Origin: CAYJKB01 sp964370625
GTDB lineage: Bacteria; Bacillota; Clostridia; Oscillospirales; Butyricicoccaceae
Direction: 5' to 3'
Assembly: GCA_964370625.1 (NCBI GenBank)
Contig: CAYJKB010000005.1
Location: 12,705-76,704, forward strand
DNA: 64,000 bases
Positions 1 through 10,069 of the stretch are shown here, piece by piece. The notes under the pieces are model-generated. The model made no database searches, was not told the DNA's origin, and saw nothing but the letters and a program-made list of their open reading frames with translations. The translations under genes and the position numbers were made by a program. Within the stretch, counting starts at the first letter, position 1; each line of letters opens with the position of its first letter.

Positions 1-1442
1 TTAAAAAAGCTATAGCAACAGGTTTAGCATTATCTTTCGTAATGACATTAGGGGCACAAGCAGCCAAAGACACACCACCAGGAGACCCTACAGACATTCC
101 GAAATCACTTGAAATTGATTGGCAAGAAAGATATTCTTTCGCAGAGCTAGAAAGCCAAATGTTTGCCTTAGCAGATGAATATCCAAAACTTGTTGAACAA
201 TATTCCATTGGTCATAGCTGGCAAGAACGTGATATTTGGTGTTTAGAAATTACAGATGAATCCGTAAATGACGAAGGCAAAACAGGAATTGGTATCTTTG
301 CTAATATTCACGGTGGGGAACGTGAATCTGCTACAAGTGCTATGTATACAGCATGGTGGATGTTACTTAATAGTGAAGATGATTATATAGAAGATTTACT
401 TGAAGATTACATTATATATGTAATTCCTGTAATTAATCCAGATGGATACGAGCAAAGTTTTGTTTATAACACACGCCAAAATTTACGTCCATCTGATGCT
501 AACGGCGATGGTATCCCATTCGGTGATCCATATACAGACATCAATGGTGATAATTACATAGCTACTTTATATCGTGGTATGGGTACAGAAACTCCAACGA
601 CTAAAGATTTAGTTCGCTTTGGCATGGAAAGCTCTGATTGGGATAAAAATGGCGTACTAGGTGATGACCCAAGAACTAGCCCAATCGATTTAAATCGTAC
701 ATTCGATTATCAATGGAATAGATTTGATATTGATACAGTAGGTAGTATAACTGGTGTAATTGGTGCAAATTCATTCCTTCGTTCAGGTCCTTATGCCGCA
801 TCTGAACCAGAAGTGCAAGCAGTTCAAAACTTCTTATATCGCACAGATATGCATGCTCTTGCAACAATTCACACAGGTATTCAATGCGTGCTTTATCCAT
901 GGGGATTCCGTCCAGCTGATGAAAACAACCCACTTGATTCTGATATTGCTTTCATGAAAGAAACATCAGATGCTATGGCAGCAACATTACAAGAAACTAC
1001 TGGTCGTGGATTTTACTCAATGCAATCATATACTGACTACCCAACAGCAGGTGAATTAATCGACTTTGCTTATGGTAGACTTGGTATTCACTCTTATACA
1101 GTTGAAATTTATCGTGGTGGCTCAACAGGAAACATCGAAGATTACAGATGGGAAAATACACTACCTGAACCAACTTGGGTATTCTACACACAAGACCAAC
1201 TTAAAACTTTAGGTTTAGACCCAGCTACATTAACTGATGCAAGTGGAATGCCATTAGCAGAAGGTGAAGGACTATGGTTCTACACTTCATCAGTAGCTCA
1301 AATGGTAGATAAAGCCCCAGAAGATCAACTAACAATGGCACAAGGTACTAGAGATTCATTACTTGTAATGATTGAAAGTGAACCGAATGGAGACGGTAGC
1401 TCAGTTCCTGAGTATATCAAATGGGAAATGGGTATCGAATAA
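1..1442 (+). CDS. M14-family zinc carboxypeptidase, secreted, 5' end cut off
   Basis: Secreted metallocarboxypeptidase that removes C-terminal residues from peptides. The reading frame is open from base 3 and encodes Lys-Lys plus a hydrophobic stretch ending in Ala-Gln-Ala-Ala. The ATG at 42 therefore lies inside a signal peptide and the true start is left of the window. Counting from that Met, zinc ligands are H90 and E93 (NIHGGERES). The substrate-binding Asn-Arg pair is in PIDLNRTF, the third zinc His in TIHTG, and the catalytic Glu in YTVEIYRGG, so all M14 hallmarks are present. The mature chain is about 460 residues and acidic. A bidirectional terminator follows the stop. Family is sure; substrate is unknown. 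Confidence 0.9.
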   Translation, partial: KKAIATGLALSFVMTLGAQAAKDTPPGDPTDIPKSLEIDWQERYSFAELESQMFALADEYPKLVEQYSIGHSWQERDIWCLEITDESVNDEGKTGIGIFANIHGGERESATSAMYTAWWMLLNSEDDYIEDLLEDYIIYVIPVINPDGYEQSFVYNTRQNLRPSDANGDGIPFGDPYTDINGDNYIATLYRGMGTETPTTKDLVRFGMESSDWDKNGVLGDDPRTSPIDLNRTFDYQWNRFDIDTVGSITGVIGANSFLRSGPYAASEPEVQAVQNFLYRTDMHALATIHTGIQCVLYPWGFRPADENNPLDSDIAFMKETSDAMAATLQETTGRGFYSMQSYTDYPTAGELIDFAYGRLGIHSYTVEIYRGGSTGNIEDYRWENTLPEPTWVFYTQDQLKTLGLDPATLTDASGMPLAEGEGLWFYTSSVAQMVDKAPEDQLTMAQGTRDSLLVMIESEPNGDGSSVPEYIKWEMGIE

Positions 1443-1470
1443 ACAGCTAATCTCGTCCTAAATAAATAGC

Positions 1471-1508
1471 AAAAAACTCTTAACTTCATTTCTAGTTAAG
1501 AGTTTTTT
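1471..1508. terminator. bidirectional intrinsic terminator
   Basis: AAAAAACTCTTAAC and GTTAAGAGTTTTTT form a 14-bp inverted repeat around a 10-base loop. The run of T on each strand serves both the carboxypeptidase gene and the convergent response regulator gene. Confidence 0.85.
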
Positions 1509-1528
1509 GTTGTTATGATATATAATAT

Positions 1529-2212
1529 TTATTTTGAAACAAATGTATAGCCTTTTCCATAGCGAGAAATTATATCATATGTATCGGATTTATCACATTC
1601 AAGCTTTACTTTAAGTCTAGAAATATGAGTTCTAATAACTCTAGTGTCGTCATTAGAAGTTTCGCCCCACACCTTTTCATAAAGTAATTTATGAGATAAT
1701 TCTTTATCTTCATTTTCTATTAACGTAAGAAGAAGCATAAATTCTTTTTTGGTAAGTTTAACATCAACATCTTTTACAATCGCTAAATGTTTTACTAAAT
1801 CTAAAGTAACCTCACCTTTTTTAACAAGACTTTCTGTATTGTTTTTCTGTTTGCGTTCAACTAAACGTTCTATTACAGCTAAAAGTTCATCATAATGATA
1901 AGGTTTAGTTAAATAATAATCAGCACCATATTTAAGACCTTTTATCCTATCGCTAATTTCCCTTTTTGCTGATAAAAATAAAATTGGATTATCACTAATT
2001 TGTCTAAACTGGCCACAAATTTCATAACCATCACCATCAGGCAACATTATATCAAGAATGACAAGATCAGGAGTGTATGTCTTTAGAATTTCCAAACTTT
2101 CTTTTACAGTTTGTGCTGTCAAAACTTCAAATCCTCGTCGTTTAAGCATACGTTCATTAACTTTTATTACATCTATTTCATCTTCAACCATTAATATTAA
2201 TGTTTTATCCAT
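1529..2212 (-). CDS. OmpR/PhoB-type response regulator, orphan
   Basis: DNA-binding response regulator of 227 residues. The N-terminal receiver domain has the acidic pocket at E10-D11-E12, phosphoacceptor D54 in DLVILDIMLPDGDGYE, and the switch Lys in LTKPYHYDEL. The C-terminal half is a winged-helix Trans_reg_C domain ending in GKGYTFVSK. The ATG at 2212 is chosen over an upstream in-frame start at 2248 because a GGGGG ribosome binding site lies 6 bases before it. No kinase gene is adjacent; the nearest is the histidine kinase at 6587, on the other strand, so a pairing is only speculation. Target genes are unknown. Confidence 0.9.
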   Translation of the reverse strand: MDKTLILMVEDEIDVIKVNERMLKRRGFEVLTAQTVKESLEILKTYTPDLVILDIMLPDGDGYEICGQFRQISDNPILFLSAKREISDRIKGLKYGADYYLTKPYHYDELLAVIERLVERKQKNNTESLVKKGEVTLDLVKHLAIVKDVDVKLTKKEFMLLLTLIENEDKELSHKLLYEKVWGETSNDDTRVIRTHISRLKVKLECDKSDTYDIISRYGKGYTFVSK

Positions 2213-2345
2213 AATTACCCCCACGAGTTTGATTAAATAAATTTTCATATATTATAAAATAAAGCATATGATAAATGTTATACGTTAAATTAAAAAATGT
2301 CAAGCGTTATCACACAATTATTTATTTATATCTAAGATAAAAGAA

Positions 2346-2374
2346 TTGAAATTAATCAAATCTTGAAGTATACT
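2346..2374 (+). promoter_or_regulatory. SigA-type promoter for the DUF1349 gene
   Basis: TTGAAA and TATACT are separated by 17 bases, and the -10 ends 31 bases before the ATG. Good match to the vegetative consensus; predicted from sequence only. Confidence 0.6.
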
Positions 2375-2405
2375 CTAAAGTAAATAAAAAAATGGAGTGA
2401 AAAAT

Positions 2406-3002
2406 ATGTTCGCAAATAATGTAATTTGGACAAGAAAACCACAAGATTTTAATATAACAAATGAAAAAATTGAAATCATAACTAAACCACATACGGATTT
2501 ATGGCAAAGAACTTATTATAATTTTAGAAATGATAATGCACCGGTGCTTCAAATGGAAACTGAAGAAGAATTTTTTTCATTTACAGTGAAAACAAATTTT
2601 GATAGCAAACATCGTTTTGACCAATGTGGCATTGTAGTATATCTCGATAGTGAAAATTGGATAAAAGGTTCTATAGAATATGAAAATGAAAACTTTCAAC
2701 ATTTAGGAAGTGTTGTTACAAATAATGGATATTCAGATTGGGCAACAACAGAAATCCCAGCAAACATAAAATCTATGTGGTATCGCTTAAGTCGTAGACA
2801 AGATGATTTCTGCATAGAATGTTCAGAAGATGGTCAAATTTATAAACAAATGCGTATTTGTCATATGTTTAATGTAAGAGATAAAATAAATTTTGGTATT
2901 TATGCATGTAGTCCTGAAAATTCATCATTTAAAGCAATATTTACTGATATGGAAATTACAGAGTGTAAATGGTTAGCACATACAGGTCAACAACCTGACT
3001 AA
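2406..3002 (+). CDS. DUF1349 domain protein (concanavalin-like fold)
   Basis: Protein of 198 residues that is a single DUF1349 domain, a beta-sandwich related to concanavalin A-like lectins and glucanases. Typical segments include NVIWTRKPQDF at the N-terminus, the central GIVVYLDSENWIKGSIEY and WYRLSRRQDDF. There is no signal peptide, so it is cytoplasmic. Start: a GTG at 2397 is in frame, but GGAG at 2394-2397 is placed 8 bases before the ATG at 2406, so the ATG is used. It is a single-gene unit with its own promoter and an unusual repeated hairpin 3' of it. Some family members act on sugars; the function here is unknown. Confidence 0.8.
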   Translation: MFANNVIWTRKPQDFNITNEKIEIITKPHTDLWQRTYYNFRNDNAPVLQMETEEEFFSFTVKTNFDSKHRFDQCGIVVYLDSENWIKGSIEYENENFQHLGSVVTNNGYSDWATTEIPANIKSMWYRLSRRQDDFCIECSEDGQIYKQMRICHMFNVRDKINFGIYACSPENSSFKAIFTDMEITECKWLAHTGQQPD

Positions 3003-3010
3003 ATAACAAA

Positions 3011-3040
3011 GGGGGGTGTGTCGTAATGCGGCACACCCCC
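3011..3040. repeat. G5/C5 hairpin repeat, copy 1
   Basis: GGGGGTGTGTCG pairs with CGGCACACCCCC (one G-U pair) around a 5-base loop. It is followed by TAAAACA rather than a T-run, so it is not a standard terminator. A near-identical copy, with the same following bases, occurs at 23464-23492. Confidence 0.75.
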
Positions 3041-3117
3041 TAAAACATAAATTTTTAGCAAAATTCATCCCTATTTCATAGATATTATATATCAGAATAA
3101 AGCTATGACGAAAAATT

Positions 3118-4164
3118 TTATTTTATAAGATATTCAACAGGTAAATCTTGATATTTTTCCATTAAAGCAAAATCAGAAGCAATACCTTCTGTTACATAAA
3201 CAGTGTTTTCTGTAACTAAAATTGTGTCAAAATCATCATTTTGTCGCCAAAAGTCTATAGCACCATCAAGACCCATAACAAAAAGCGACGTCGATAATCC
3301 ATCAGCATATACGCCAGATTCAGCTATAATACTAACAGAAATAAGCTCGTTTTTAGCAGGTTTACCTGTTGCAGGGTCAATAATATGCCAATAAATTTGA
3401 CCATCATCGCCAGTGAAATAGCGTTCATAACCTCCGGAAGTTACAACAGCTTTATCTTGAATTTTAACAGAAGCTAGAATATCACCCTCTATAGGATTTT
3501 TTATTCCAACCACCCAAGGTAAGCCATCTGGTTTTGAGCCAATGCATTGAACATTGCCACCTAAATCAAGTATAGCAGATGAAATACCAGCATCTAATAT
3601 CATATTTGTGATATTATCAGCTAAATAACCTTTAGCAATCCCTCCAAAATCAATCTGCATACCATCTGAAAGGGTTACAGAATTTTCAGATAATAAGATG
3701 TTTTCATAATTTACTAAAGGTAAAAGCTGTGACAATTCTTCATCAGTGGGCACTCGATAATTATCTGTTGTAAAACCCCAAGAATAAAGAATAGGATAAA
3801 TCGAAGGGTCAAAAACACCATCAGTTTTATGAGATAAATTTAAAGCATGATTTAATATGTCTTTTGTGGTTTGAGAAATTTCTCCACTACTATTTAAGTT
3901 GATATTATAAACTTCACTACTTTCAATCGTAGTTGAAATAAGGTTTTCAGTTTTGATTGCATAATCTTCTATGGCATTTAAAAGCTCGTTGTTTTCTTCA
4001 GAAAGTGTAACCGTCATAACTGTATCCATAGCGAAAAAAATATTTTCAAGACCATTAGAAGCTTGTTCAAGCTGTTCATCAGATAGGTCACCTGTATTTG
4101 TTTCCATACAAGATGTTAAAAAAAATATGCTTATAAAACAAAGTGATATTAATAACTTTTTAAT
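3118..4164 (-). CDS. apbE: FAD:protein FMN transferase (ApbE), lipoprotein
   Basis: ApbE family flavin transferase, which attaches FMN from FAD covalently to Thr of target proteins such as Rnf/Nqr subunits and FMN-binding proteins outside the membrane. The N-terminus is a lipoprotein signal with lipobox LTSC. Family motifs are FAMDTVMTV, VFDPSIYPI, DFGGIAKGY, LDLGGNV, HIIDPATGKP and the metal-binding ADGLSTS region. Start: reading back in frame, GGAGG lies at 4177-4173 and no ATG/GTG/TTG follows at a suitable distance. The ATT at 4164 (spacing 8) gives an ideal M-K-K signal peptide. The only standard alternative, TTG at 4179, overlaps the ribosome binding site. No flavoprotein target is encoded nearby. 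Confidence 0.85.
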   Translation of the reverse strand: MKKLLISLCFISIFFLTSCMETNTGDLSDEQLEQASNGLENIFFAMDTVMTVTLSEENNELLNAIEDYAIKTENLISTTIESSEVYNINLNSSGEISQTTKDILNHALNLSHKTDGVFDPSIYPILYSWGFTTDNYRVPTDEELSQLLPLVNYENILLSENSVTLSDGMQIDFGGIAKGYLADNITNMILDAGISSAILDLGGNVQCIGSKPDGLPWVVGIKNPIEGDILASVKIQDKAVVTSGGYERYFTGDDGQIYWHIIDPATGKPAKNELISVSIIAESGVYADGLSTSLFVMGLDGAIDFWRQNDDFDTILVTENTVYVTEGIASDFALMEKYQDLPVEYLIK

Positions 4165-4437
4165 AATATTATCCTCCAAAATTCAATAATTTTTAAATAT
4201 TTTATTATAAATAACTAAAACTAAATAAAATGTATAATAGTTGTATGTGAATTATTGTATCATCTACCTATATTAATGTCAATTACATAAATACTACATA
4301 TTTAATGCAGGTTTAATAATTCAAAAAATATATGATTTTTGTTGTATAAGTTGTCAGAATATGTTATATTCAAATTAAATAAAATTAAAGCTCTTTTATA
4401 AAAATAGTATGAAAAATAAATAATTTGTGAGGATAAT

Positions 4438-6561
4438 ATGGCTAAACTAAAAACACCAATTTTATCTATTGGCATGATTGTAAAAAATGAAATTAGATGT
4501 ATTGAAAAATGTATTGATGCACTTAAGCCTTTGAGAGAAGCTATATCTTGTGAACTTGTAATAGCAGACACAGGCTCTACAGATGGAACGAGACAAATTG
4601 CAAAAGAAAATGCTGATATCTTTTTTGATTTTGAATGGATTAATGATTTTTCAGCTGCTCGTAATGCAGTTTTAGACAAATGTTCAGGTATTTGGCATAT
4701 TGCTATAGATGCTGATGAATATTTAGATAAAGACATCAAAGAACTTGTAAGTTTCTTAAAAGGGAAAAAAGCAACAGAATATAATTCAGCTTATTACACT
4801 ATTAGAAACTATAAATCATATGACATTGAAAATAGTGAATTTGTTTTGTTTAATGCACTTCGTTTGATTAAATTAGATACTGGCATACGTTATGAAGGAG
4901 AAATACATGAAGCATTTATGCTTAAAGATATTAAGCTTAAATCATATCAACTTAATAAGACAATTTTCCATCATGATGGATATGCATCTTCTACAGAACA
5001 AGAAACGCAAGCAAAAAAACTGAAATATGATAGAAATATGAAATTGCTTTCAGCAAAGCTTGAAAAATCTCCTAGTGATAAAGTTTTATTACAATGCATA
5101 GAATCTTCAATTGAAAAAGCAGATAAAGTTAAATATTCATTAATCGCTTTAGAGCGAATTGAAAAGCGTGATTTTAAAGCAGAAGATAACTCGACTTGTG
5201 TTGTGTTTTGCCGAGCAGTTTCTGTACTTCTTAGTATAGGACATGAAAATGCTGAAATTTGGCTTGGAAAATTGGAAGAATATTTCCCGAATTCTTCGCT
5301 CTTACATATAGATGTAGCTTATATAGCTATGCAATATTTTAATGCTAAATCAGATTTTGAAAAAATTATTAAATATACACAAAGATATAATATTGCAATC
5401 GAAAAATTTGAAAAAAATGAATTAAATAGTGAAGAATTTAAAACATCTTCACTGTCATTCTTCTCTGACAAAAATAAATTATTCAATCTGTTGATAATGG
5501 TTCGTGCATATTTTATGCTGAAAGAAGAAAATAATGCAATTGAAATGTTAGAAAAGCTAGATTTTGATGCATTAAGTGTAAATATCAATGAAGTTGATAT
5601 GTTTTTAAAATGTATCACAGCATTATGTAATCACTATAAAATAGCTAAAGTAGCAAGTCGCTTATTTGATAAAGTTTCCTCATTAACTGATGATAATGAT
5701 ATAAACAATAAAATCAAAAACCTAATAAATTCATACTTTGTTCAAGCGATTAATAAGAGTGATGACGAAAGAACATGGCAAGTATTCACAGAAACTAAAG
5801 GTGATTATGGCATAGCATCACAAATTATAATGTCAAATTACGCTGATGAAATAAATGCATTAATTAAAAAAGTAGAGGCATTTGAAAATTTGCCAACAAG
5901 AATTTATTATAAATTCATTGAATTATCAATAGATATGCCGACAGAGTTTTATAATTTACCAATAATTACAAAATCAAATATTGCTTTTGTTTTATCGACT
6001 TATAAAAATTGTTCTGAAAATTTAATTGCTTGGGTGAAATCAGTTGATTTCGAAAAATCATTAGTAAAACTTTCATTCGCTTATGATATAACATACGCTC
6101 TATTACAAAGAGAAAATTTAAGCACATACAATTTAGATATTCTTTGTAAACTTTGGACAATGCTTAGTGAAATTATTATAACTAAAACATATGATGAGAA
6201 TTTTAGAAAAACGAAAAACAACTGGACAATAGTTCAAAGTAGTCATTATTTGTCATTAGTTACATTATATTGTAAGGAATTATTATTAAGCGATAGTGAT
6301 TTGCTTTTTGTGCAAACATTAAGAAAATCACTTGAAACCATACCTTTAATGAATAATTTTATTAAATACTTGCTGGATAATGGAGCAAGATTATACAAAA
6401 TGCCACCAACAGAACTTGCAAATATAGCTAACCAAGTTAAAACTATATTAAAAATGTATCCAAAAGATAATCCAACTGTAATGCAAATTTTAAGCAGTGA
6501 TGTTTATATGAATGTAGCTCATTTAATTGAGTTTACAGATAAAGAGGAAATAGGATTTTAA
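4438..6561 (+). CDS. family 2 glycosyltransferase with long helical C-terminal region
   Basis: Protein of 707 residues. The first ~240 form a GT2 (GT-A fold) domain: SIGMIVKNE at the start, IADTGSTDGT, and the metal-binding DXD-type motif DADEY. It transfers sugar from a nucleotide sugar. The remaining ~460 residues are predicted mostly helical, resembling degenerate TPR-like repeats found in clostridial GT2 proteins; no catalytic motif is visible there. A GAGGAT ribosome binding site precedes the ATG. The gene is followed after 25 bases by the histidine kinase gene and probably co-transcribed with it. Acceptor (protein, polysaccharide or flagellin) is unknown. Confidence 0.8.
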   Translation: MAKLKTPILSIGMIVKNEIRCIEKCIDALKPLREAISCELVIADTGSTDGTRQIAKENADIFFDFEWINDFSAARNAVLDKCSGIWHIAIDADEYLDKDIKELVSFLKGKKATEYNSAYYTIRNYKSYDIENSEFVLFNALRLIKLDTGIRYEGEIHEAFMLKDIKLKSYQLNKTIFHHDGYASSTEQETQAKKLKYDRNMKLLSAKLEKSPSDKVLLQCIESSIEKADKVKYSLIALERIEKRDFKAEDNSTCVVFCRAVSVLLSIGHENAEIWLGKLEEYFPNSSLLHIDVAYIAMQYFNAKSDFEKIIKYTQRYNIAIEKFEKNELNSEEFKTSSLSFFSDKNKLFNLLIMVRAYFMLKEENNAIEMLEKLDFDALSVNINEVDMFLKCITALCNHYKIAKVASRLFDKVSSLTDDNDINNKIKNLINSYFVQAINKSDDERTWQVFTETKGDYGIASQIIMSNYADEINALIKKVEAFENLPTRIYYKFIELSIDMPTEFYNLPIITKSNIAFVLSTYKNCSENLIAWVKSVDFEKSLVKLSFAYDITYALLQRENLSTYNLDILCKLWTMLSEIIITKTYDENFRKTKNNWTIVQSSHYLSLVTLYCKELLLSDSDLLFVQTLRKSLETIPLMNNFIKYLLDNGARLYKMPPTELANIANQVKTILKMYPKDNPTVMQILSSDVYMNVAHLIEFTDKEEIGF

Positions 6562-6586
6562 TTGATTTAGGGGGATAATAAAATAT

Positions 6587-7870
6587 ATGCTGGGCAAAAT
6601 TAACTCATTTATAAATAGTATAATTAAGCATGAAGATTTTCGTGTACGATTATTTAGTATTTTAGCAATAGTAGGCACAGCTGTTTGCCCTATTATGATA
6701 TTTACAAGGATTACAATTATAAGCATTGAAAATGTAATTATAAATATTATTTTAATGTTTCTATCAGCGGGACTCTTAGCATATTCCAGAAAAACAGGAA
6801 ATTATCAAATTTGCTATTTGATTACAATAGTTGGTATATTTTTAATTGCATTTCCTATGTTGTTTTTTGCAAGTGGTGGTTATCACGGTGGTGTGCCTTC
6901 ATTTTTTATATTTGCAATAGTTTTTACAGCGTTAATGCTTGATAGTGGAGTTGCAAGAATAATTATCCCTATTGAATTATTTGTTTATGGTGGGCTTTGT
7001 GTTTTTGCATTCTTTTTTCCTGATACTGTGACACAAGTTGCCACAGAAAAAGAGGCTCTCCTTGATGTACTTGCAGGGCTTATGACATCTGGGATAGCAT
7101 GTGGAATTTGTATATATTTACATTTGCGAGAATATGAAATTCAGCAAATTAAATTATCTCAACAAAATGAGCAATTGCATAAATATAATGAAGCGAAAAC
7201 AACCTTTTTAACAACCGTAGCACATGAAATAAAAAATCCACTTACAGCAATTTCAGTAAATGCACATGATTCTATGGAATTAATAGATGAAATGCCACTT
7301 GATAAAGATTTAATTCGTGGAAATATGAAAACTATAGAACGTGTAGTGCTTAGGATTGACAGAATACTTGTAGATTTAATGGATACAGCATCAATAGAAC
7401 AGGGAAGATTAGTTTTAAAATTAATACCTATTGAACTATATGAAGTGTTGCAAGAAGCTGTTAGCACATTAGCTAGTGATATATCAGCAAAAAATAATAA
7501 AATTGAATGGAATATAAAAAAGCTTCCAGTAATTACAGCAGATTATGCAAGGCTTCTTCAAGTAATTATAAATTTGATTTCAAATTCAATTAAACATACC
7601 AAAAACGGCACAATAACTTTATCGCTAGATTGTGATGATGAGTTTCAAATTGTAACTATTTCTGATACTGGTGCAGGTATGCCTGAGAAAATACGTAAAG
7701 ATGCATTTAAAGGATATGTTTCAATAAGCGAAGATTATTGGCGACATGGTATAGGGCTTTATGTTTGTCATCAAATAGTTACAGCCCATGGTGGACATAT
7801 TAAGCTTGAGAGTGAACTTGGAAAGGGAACGAGTGTTTCCTTTAATTTACCAATTTATCAAAATATTTGA
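6587..7870 (+). CDS. membrane sensor histidine kinase
   Basis: Protein of 427 residues. The first ~180 are hydrophobic and form about six membrane helices with only short extracellular loops, so sensing is likely within the membrane. A short coiled coil leads to the HisKA domain with phospho-acceptor H213 in HEIKNPL. The HATPase domain has an N box (NLISNSIKH), G1 (DTGAGMPE) and G2 (GIGLYVC...GGHI). No response regulator is adjacent; the nearest, at 1529-2212, is on the opposite strand. Probable operon with the upstream glycosyltransferase gene. Signal and partner are unknown. Confidence 0.88.
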   Translation: MLGKINSFINSIIKHEDFRVRLFSILAIVGTAVCPIMIFTRITIISIENVIINIILMFLSAGLLAYSRKTGNYQICYLITIVGIFLIAFPMLFFASGGYHGGVPSFFIFAIVFTALMLDSGVARIIIPIELFVYGGLCVFAFFFPDTVTQVATEKEALLDVLAGLMTSGIACGICIYLHLREYEIQQIKLSQQNEQLHKYNEAKTTFLTTVAHEIKNPLTAISVNAHDSMELIDEMPLDKDLIRGNMKTIERVVLRIDRILVDLMDTASIEQGRLVLKLIPIELYEVLQEAVSTLASDISAKNNKIEWNIKKLPVITADYARLLQVIINLISNSIKHTKNGTITLSLDCDDEFQIVTISDTGAGMPEKIRKDAFKGYVSISEDYWRHGIGLYVCHQIVTAHGGHIKLESELGKGTSVSFNLPIYQNI

Positions 7871-7918
7871 AAAAAAGTTAACAAAAATATAATTTATGAC
7901 AAAAATAAACGATAATTA

Positions 7919-7947
7919 TTGAATTGCTTTTGTATAAGTGATATAAT
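7919..7947 (+). promoter_or_regulatory. SigA-type promoter for the chemoreceptor gene
   Basis: TTGAAT and TATAAT with a 17-base spacer, ending 53 bases before the ATG. No good SigD (flagellar) consensus was noticed in the same gap. Confidence 0.6.
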
Positions 7948-8000
7948 TCATTTATAGTGGTTATCATGTTTCGAAACAAAAAAATAGGGGAGGTCACTTT

Positions 8001-10058
8001 ATGAAATCCATAAAATTCAAAATTCTAGCATCATCCCTAGCACTATTAATTGTAAGCATATTAGTTATAAGCGTAAGTTCAATCATGAGCCTATACAATA
8101 GTACATTATATGCTCTAGAGCATTCAATGTTATCAACAATTGATGCCACGGCAGATATGATGGAAGTTCAGCTAAATGCATATAAGGAAACGGCAAAGCA
8201 GTTTGCAGTAGACAATACACTGTCGCAGCCTATACCAGCTGAGGGTCAGTTAACTGCAGATGGAAGAACAGCTGAACAAGTTAAAGCTGAAATCACTGCA
8301 TATATGGAAGAGTTAAAAATACTGCATAATTTTGAATCTGTCCAAGTGATTGACGAAAACGGAGACGCAGTTAGTTTACCAATCAATTCGATTTCAGAGA
8401 GCTACTATACTATACCACGTGATACAGGAGAACCATATATCACAGACCCTGTTATAAGCCCTGAAACAGGAATGCGTACATTGCCTGTTTCTGCTCCTAT
8501 AATTCGAGATGGAGAATTCGGTGGAGTTGTTTTATTTGCTGTAAATCCAGAGGTGTTCTCTGCCATTACATCTAAAGTAGCAGTTGGAGAAGGCAGTACA
8601 GTTACTATGATTAATAGTGCTGGTGACACTATAGCATATAATGATCCACAACTAGTTTTTGATGGATTTAATACTATAGAAGAAGCAAAATCAGATCCGT
8701 CATTAGAACAACTTGCAGCAGTTGAACAAAATTTAATAGATGGAGCAGATGGATTTGAAACAGTTGAATGGGATGGTGTAAGCCAATTTGTTGCATACAC
8801 TCATATTGACGGTTCTAATGGTTGGGGTATTTACATTTTAACCCCACAATCTAACTTCTTATCTCAAATGACTAGTTCTATAATCACAACAATAATTTTA
8901 GCTGTAATAATCTTAGTAATTGCAACAGCTATTACTATAGTAGTAGCTCGTGGAATTGTAAAACCTATTAAACTTTGCACAGAACGTATTGATATGCTTG
9001 CAAAAGGGGACTTGCATTCTCCAATGCCAGAAATTAAAACTAATGATGAAACAGGGCTTTTAGCTAAATCAACATTAACTATTGTAACAGCATTATCTGC
9101 TATGATAAATGATTTAAATTATATGCTTTCTGAAATTTCATCAGGTAATTTTGCAGCTGAAAGTTCAGCAAAAGAATACTATGTAGAAGATTTCACATCG
9201 CTAGGTCACTCACTTGATGCGATTATTGGTAAATTATCAGGAACTATGCAACAAATTAGCGATGTTTCAGATCAAGTAAGTTCAGGAAATAACCAAGTTG
9301 CACAAGGCGCACAATCATTAGCACAAGGTGCTATTGAACAAGCATCATCAATCGAACAACTTTCATCCACTATTGAAGAAATTGCCGGAAAAATTGATGA
9401 AACTGCAATAAATTCTCAAACAGCAAAATTAGCAAATGATAAATCACAAACAGCATTAAATCAAAGTAATGCACAAATGCTTGAAATGGTTGAAGCAATG
9501 GAGAATATCAGCAAAAAATCTACAGAAATCAGCAATATTATTAAAACAATTGATGATATTGCTTTCCAAACTAATATTCTTGCACTTAATGCGGCTGTTG
9601 AAGCAGCAAGAGCAGGCACAGCAGGTCGTGGATTTGCCGTAGTTGCAGATGAAGTTCGTAGCCTTGCTACAAAATCTGCTCAATCTGCAAAAGACACAGC
9701 AACCTTAATTGAAGAAACTGTTGCAGCTGTTAAAGTTGGTAGTAAAATAGCTACAGATACTTCAGAATCTATTAGTGATGCTATGCAAAATGCAGCAGAA
9801 CTTGCAAAATTAGTAGATACTATAGCTCTATCATCTTCAATTCAAGCTGAAGGTGCAAAACAAGTAAGTGTTGGTATTGAAGAAATTTCAGCAGTTGTAC
9901 ATACAAACTCAGCAACAGCTGAAGAAAGTGCAGCAACAAGTGAAGAACTTTCAAGCCAATCACAAATCTTAAATGAATTATTATCAGGCTTTGTATTACA
10001 AGGTGAAGATAGTATGAATTCAAAAATGATGTTACTTGGCAGTCATGAAAATTATTAA
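8001..10058 (+). CDS. methyl-accepting chemotaxis protein, dCache type
   Basis: Chemoreceptor of 685 residues. A membrane helix near residues 10-32 is followed by an extracellular sensor of ~250 residues of dCache type. A second helix (~290-315), a HAMP domain and the cytoplasmic signalling coiled coil complete it. The invariant hairpin tip (DIAFQTNILALNAAVEAARAG) is near residue 520, with GRGFAVVADEVRSLA after it. It would signal to a CheA/CheW array, implying motility; no other che or fla genes are in the window. GGGGAGG precedes the ATG. The ligand is unknown; dCache domains often bind amino acids or other small metabolites. Its transcript runs into an unusual structured terminator. Confidence 0.92.
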   Translation: MKSIKFKILASSLALLIVSILVISVSSIMSLYNSTLYALEHSMLSTIDATADMMEVQLNAYKETAKQFAVDNTLSQPIPAEGQLTADGRTAEQVKAEITAYMEELKILHNFESVQVIDENGDAVSLPINSISESYYTIPRDTGEPYITDPVISPETGMRTLPVSAPIIRDGEFGGVVLFAVNPEVFSAITSKVAVGEGSTVTMINSAGDTIAYNDPQLVFDGFNTIEEAKSDPSLEQLAAVEQNLIDGADGFETVEWDGVSQFVAYTHIDGSNGWGIYILTPQSNFLSQMTSSIITTIILAVIILVIATAITIVVARGIVKPIKLCTERIDMLAKGDLHSPMPEIKTNDETGLLAKSTLTIVTALSAMINDLNYMLSEISSGNFAAESSAKEYYVEDFTSLGHSLDAIIGKLSGTMQQISDVSDQVSSGNNQVAQGAQSLAQGAIEQASSIEQLSSTIEEIAGKIDETAINSQTAKLANDKSQTALNQSNAQMLEMVEAMENISKKSTEISNIIKTIDDIAFQTNILALNAAVEAARAGTAGRGFAVVADEVRSLATKSAQSAKDTATLIEETVAAVKVGSKIATDTSESISDAMQNAAELAKLVDTIALSSSIQAEGAKQVSVGIEEISAVVHTNSATAEESAATSEELSSQSQILNELLSGFVLQGEDSMNSKMMLLGSHENY

Positions 10059-10069
10059 TTGATAAACTT

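Noticed and set aside
6587..7870. Histidine kinase as sure partner of the regulator at 1529-2212
   Set aside because: They are 4.4 kb apart, on opposite strands and in separate transcripts; sequence alone does not support pairing.
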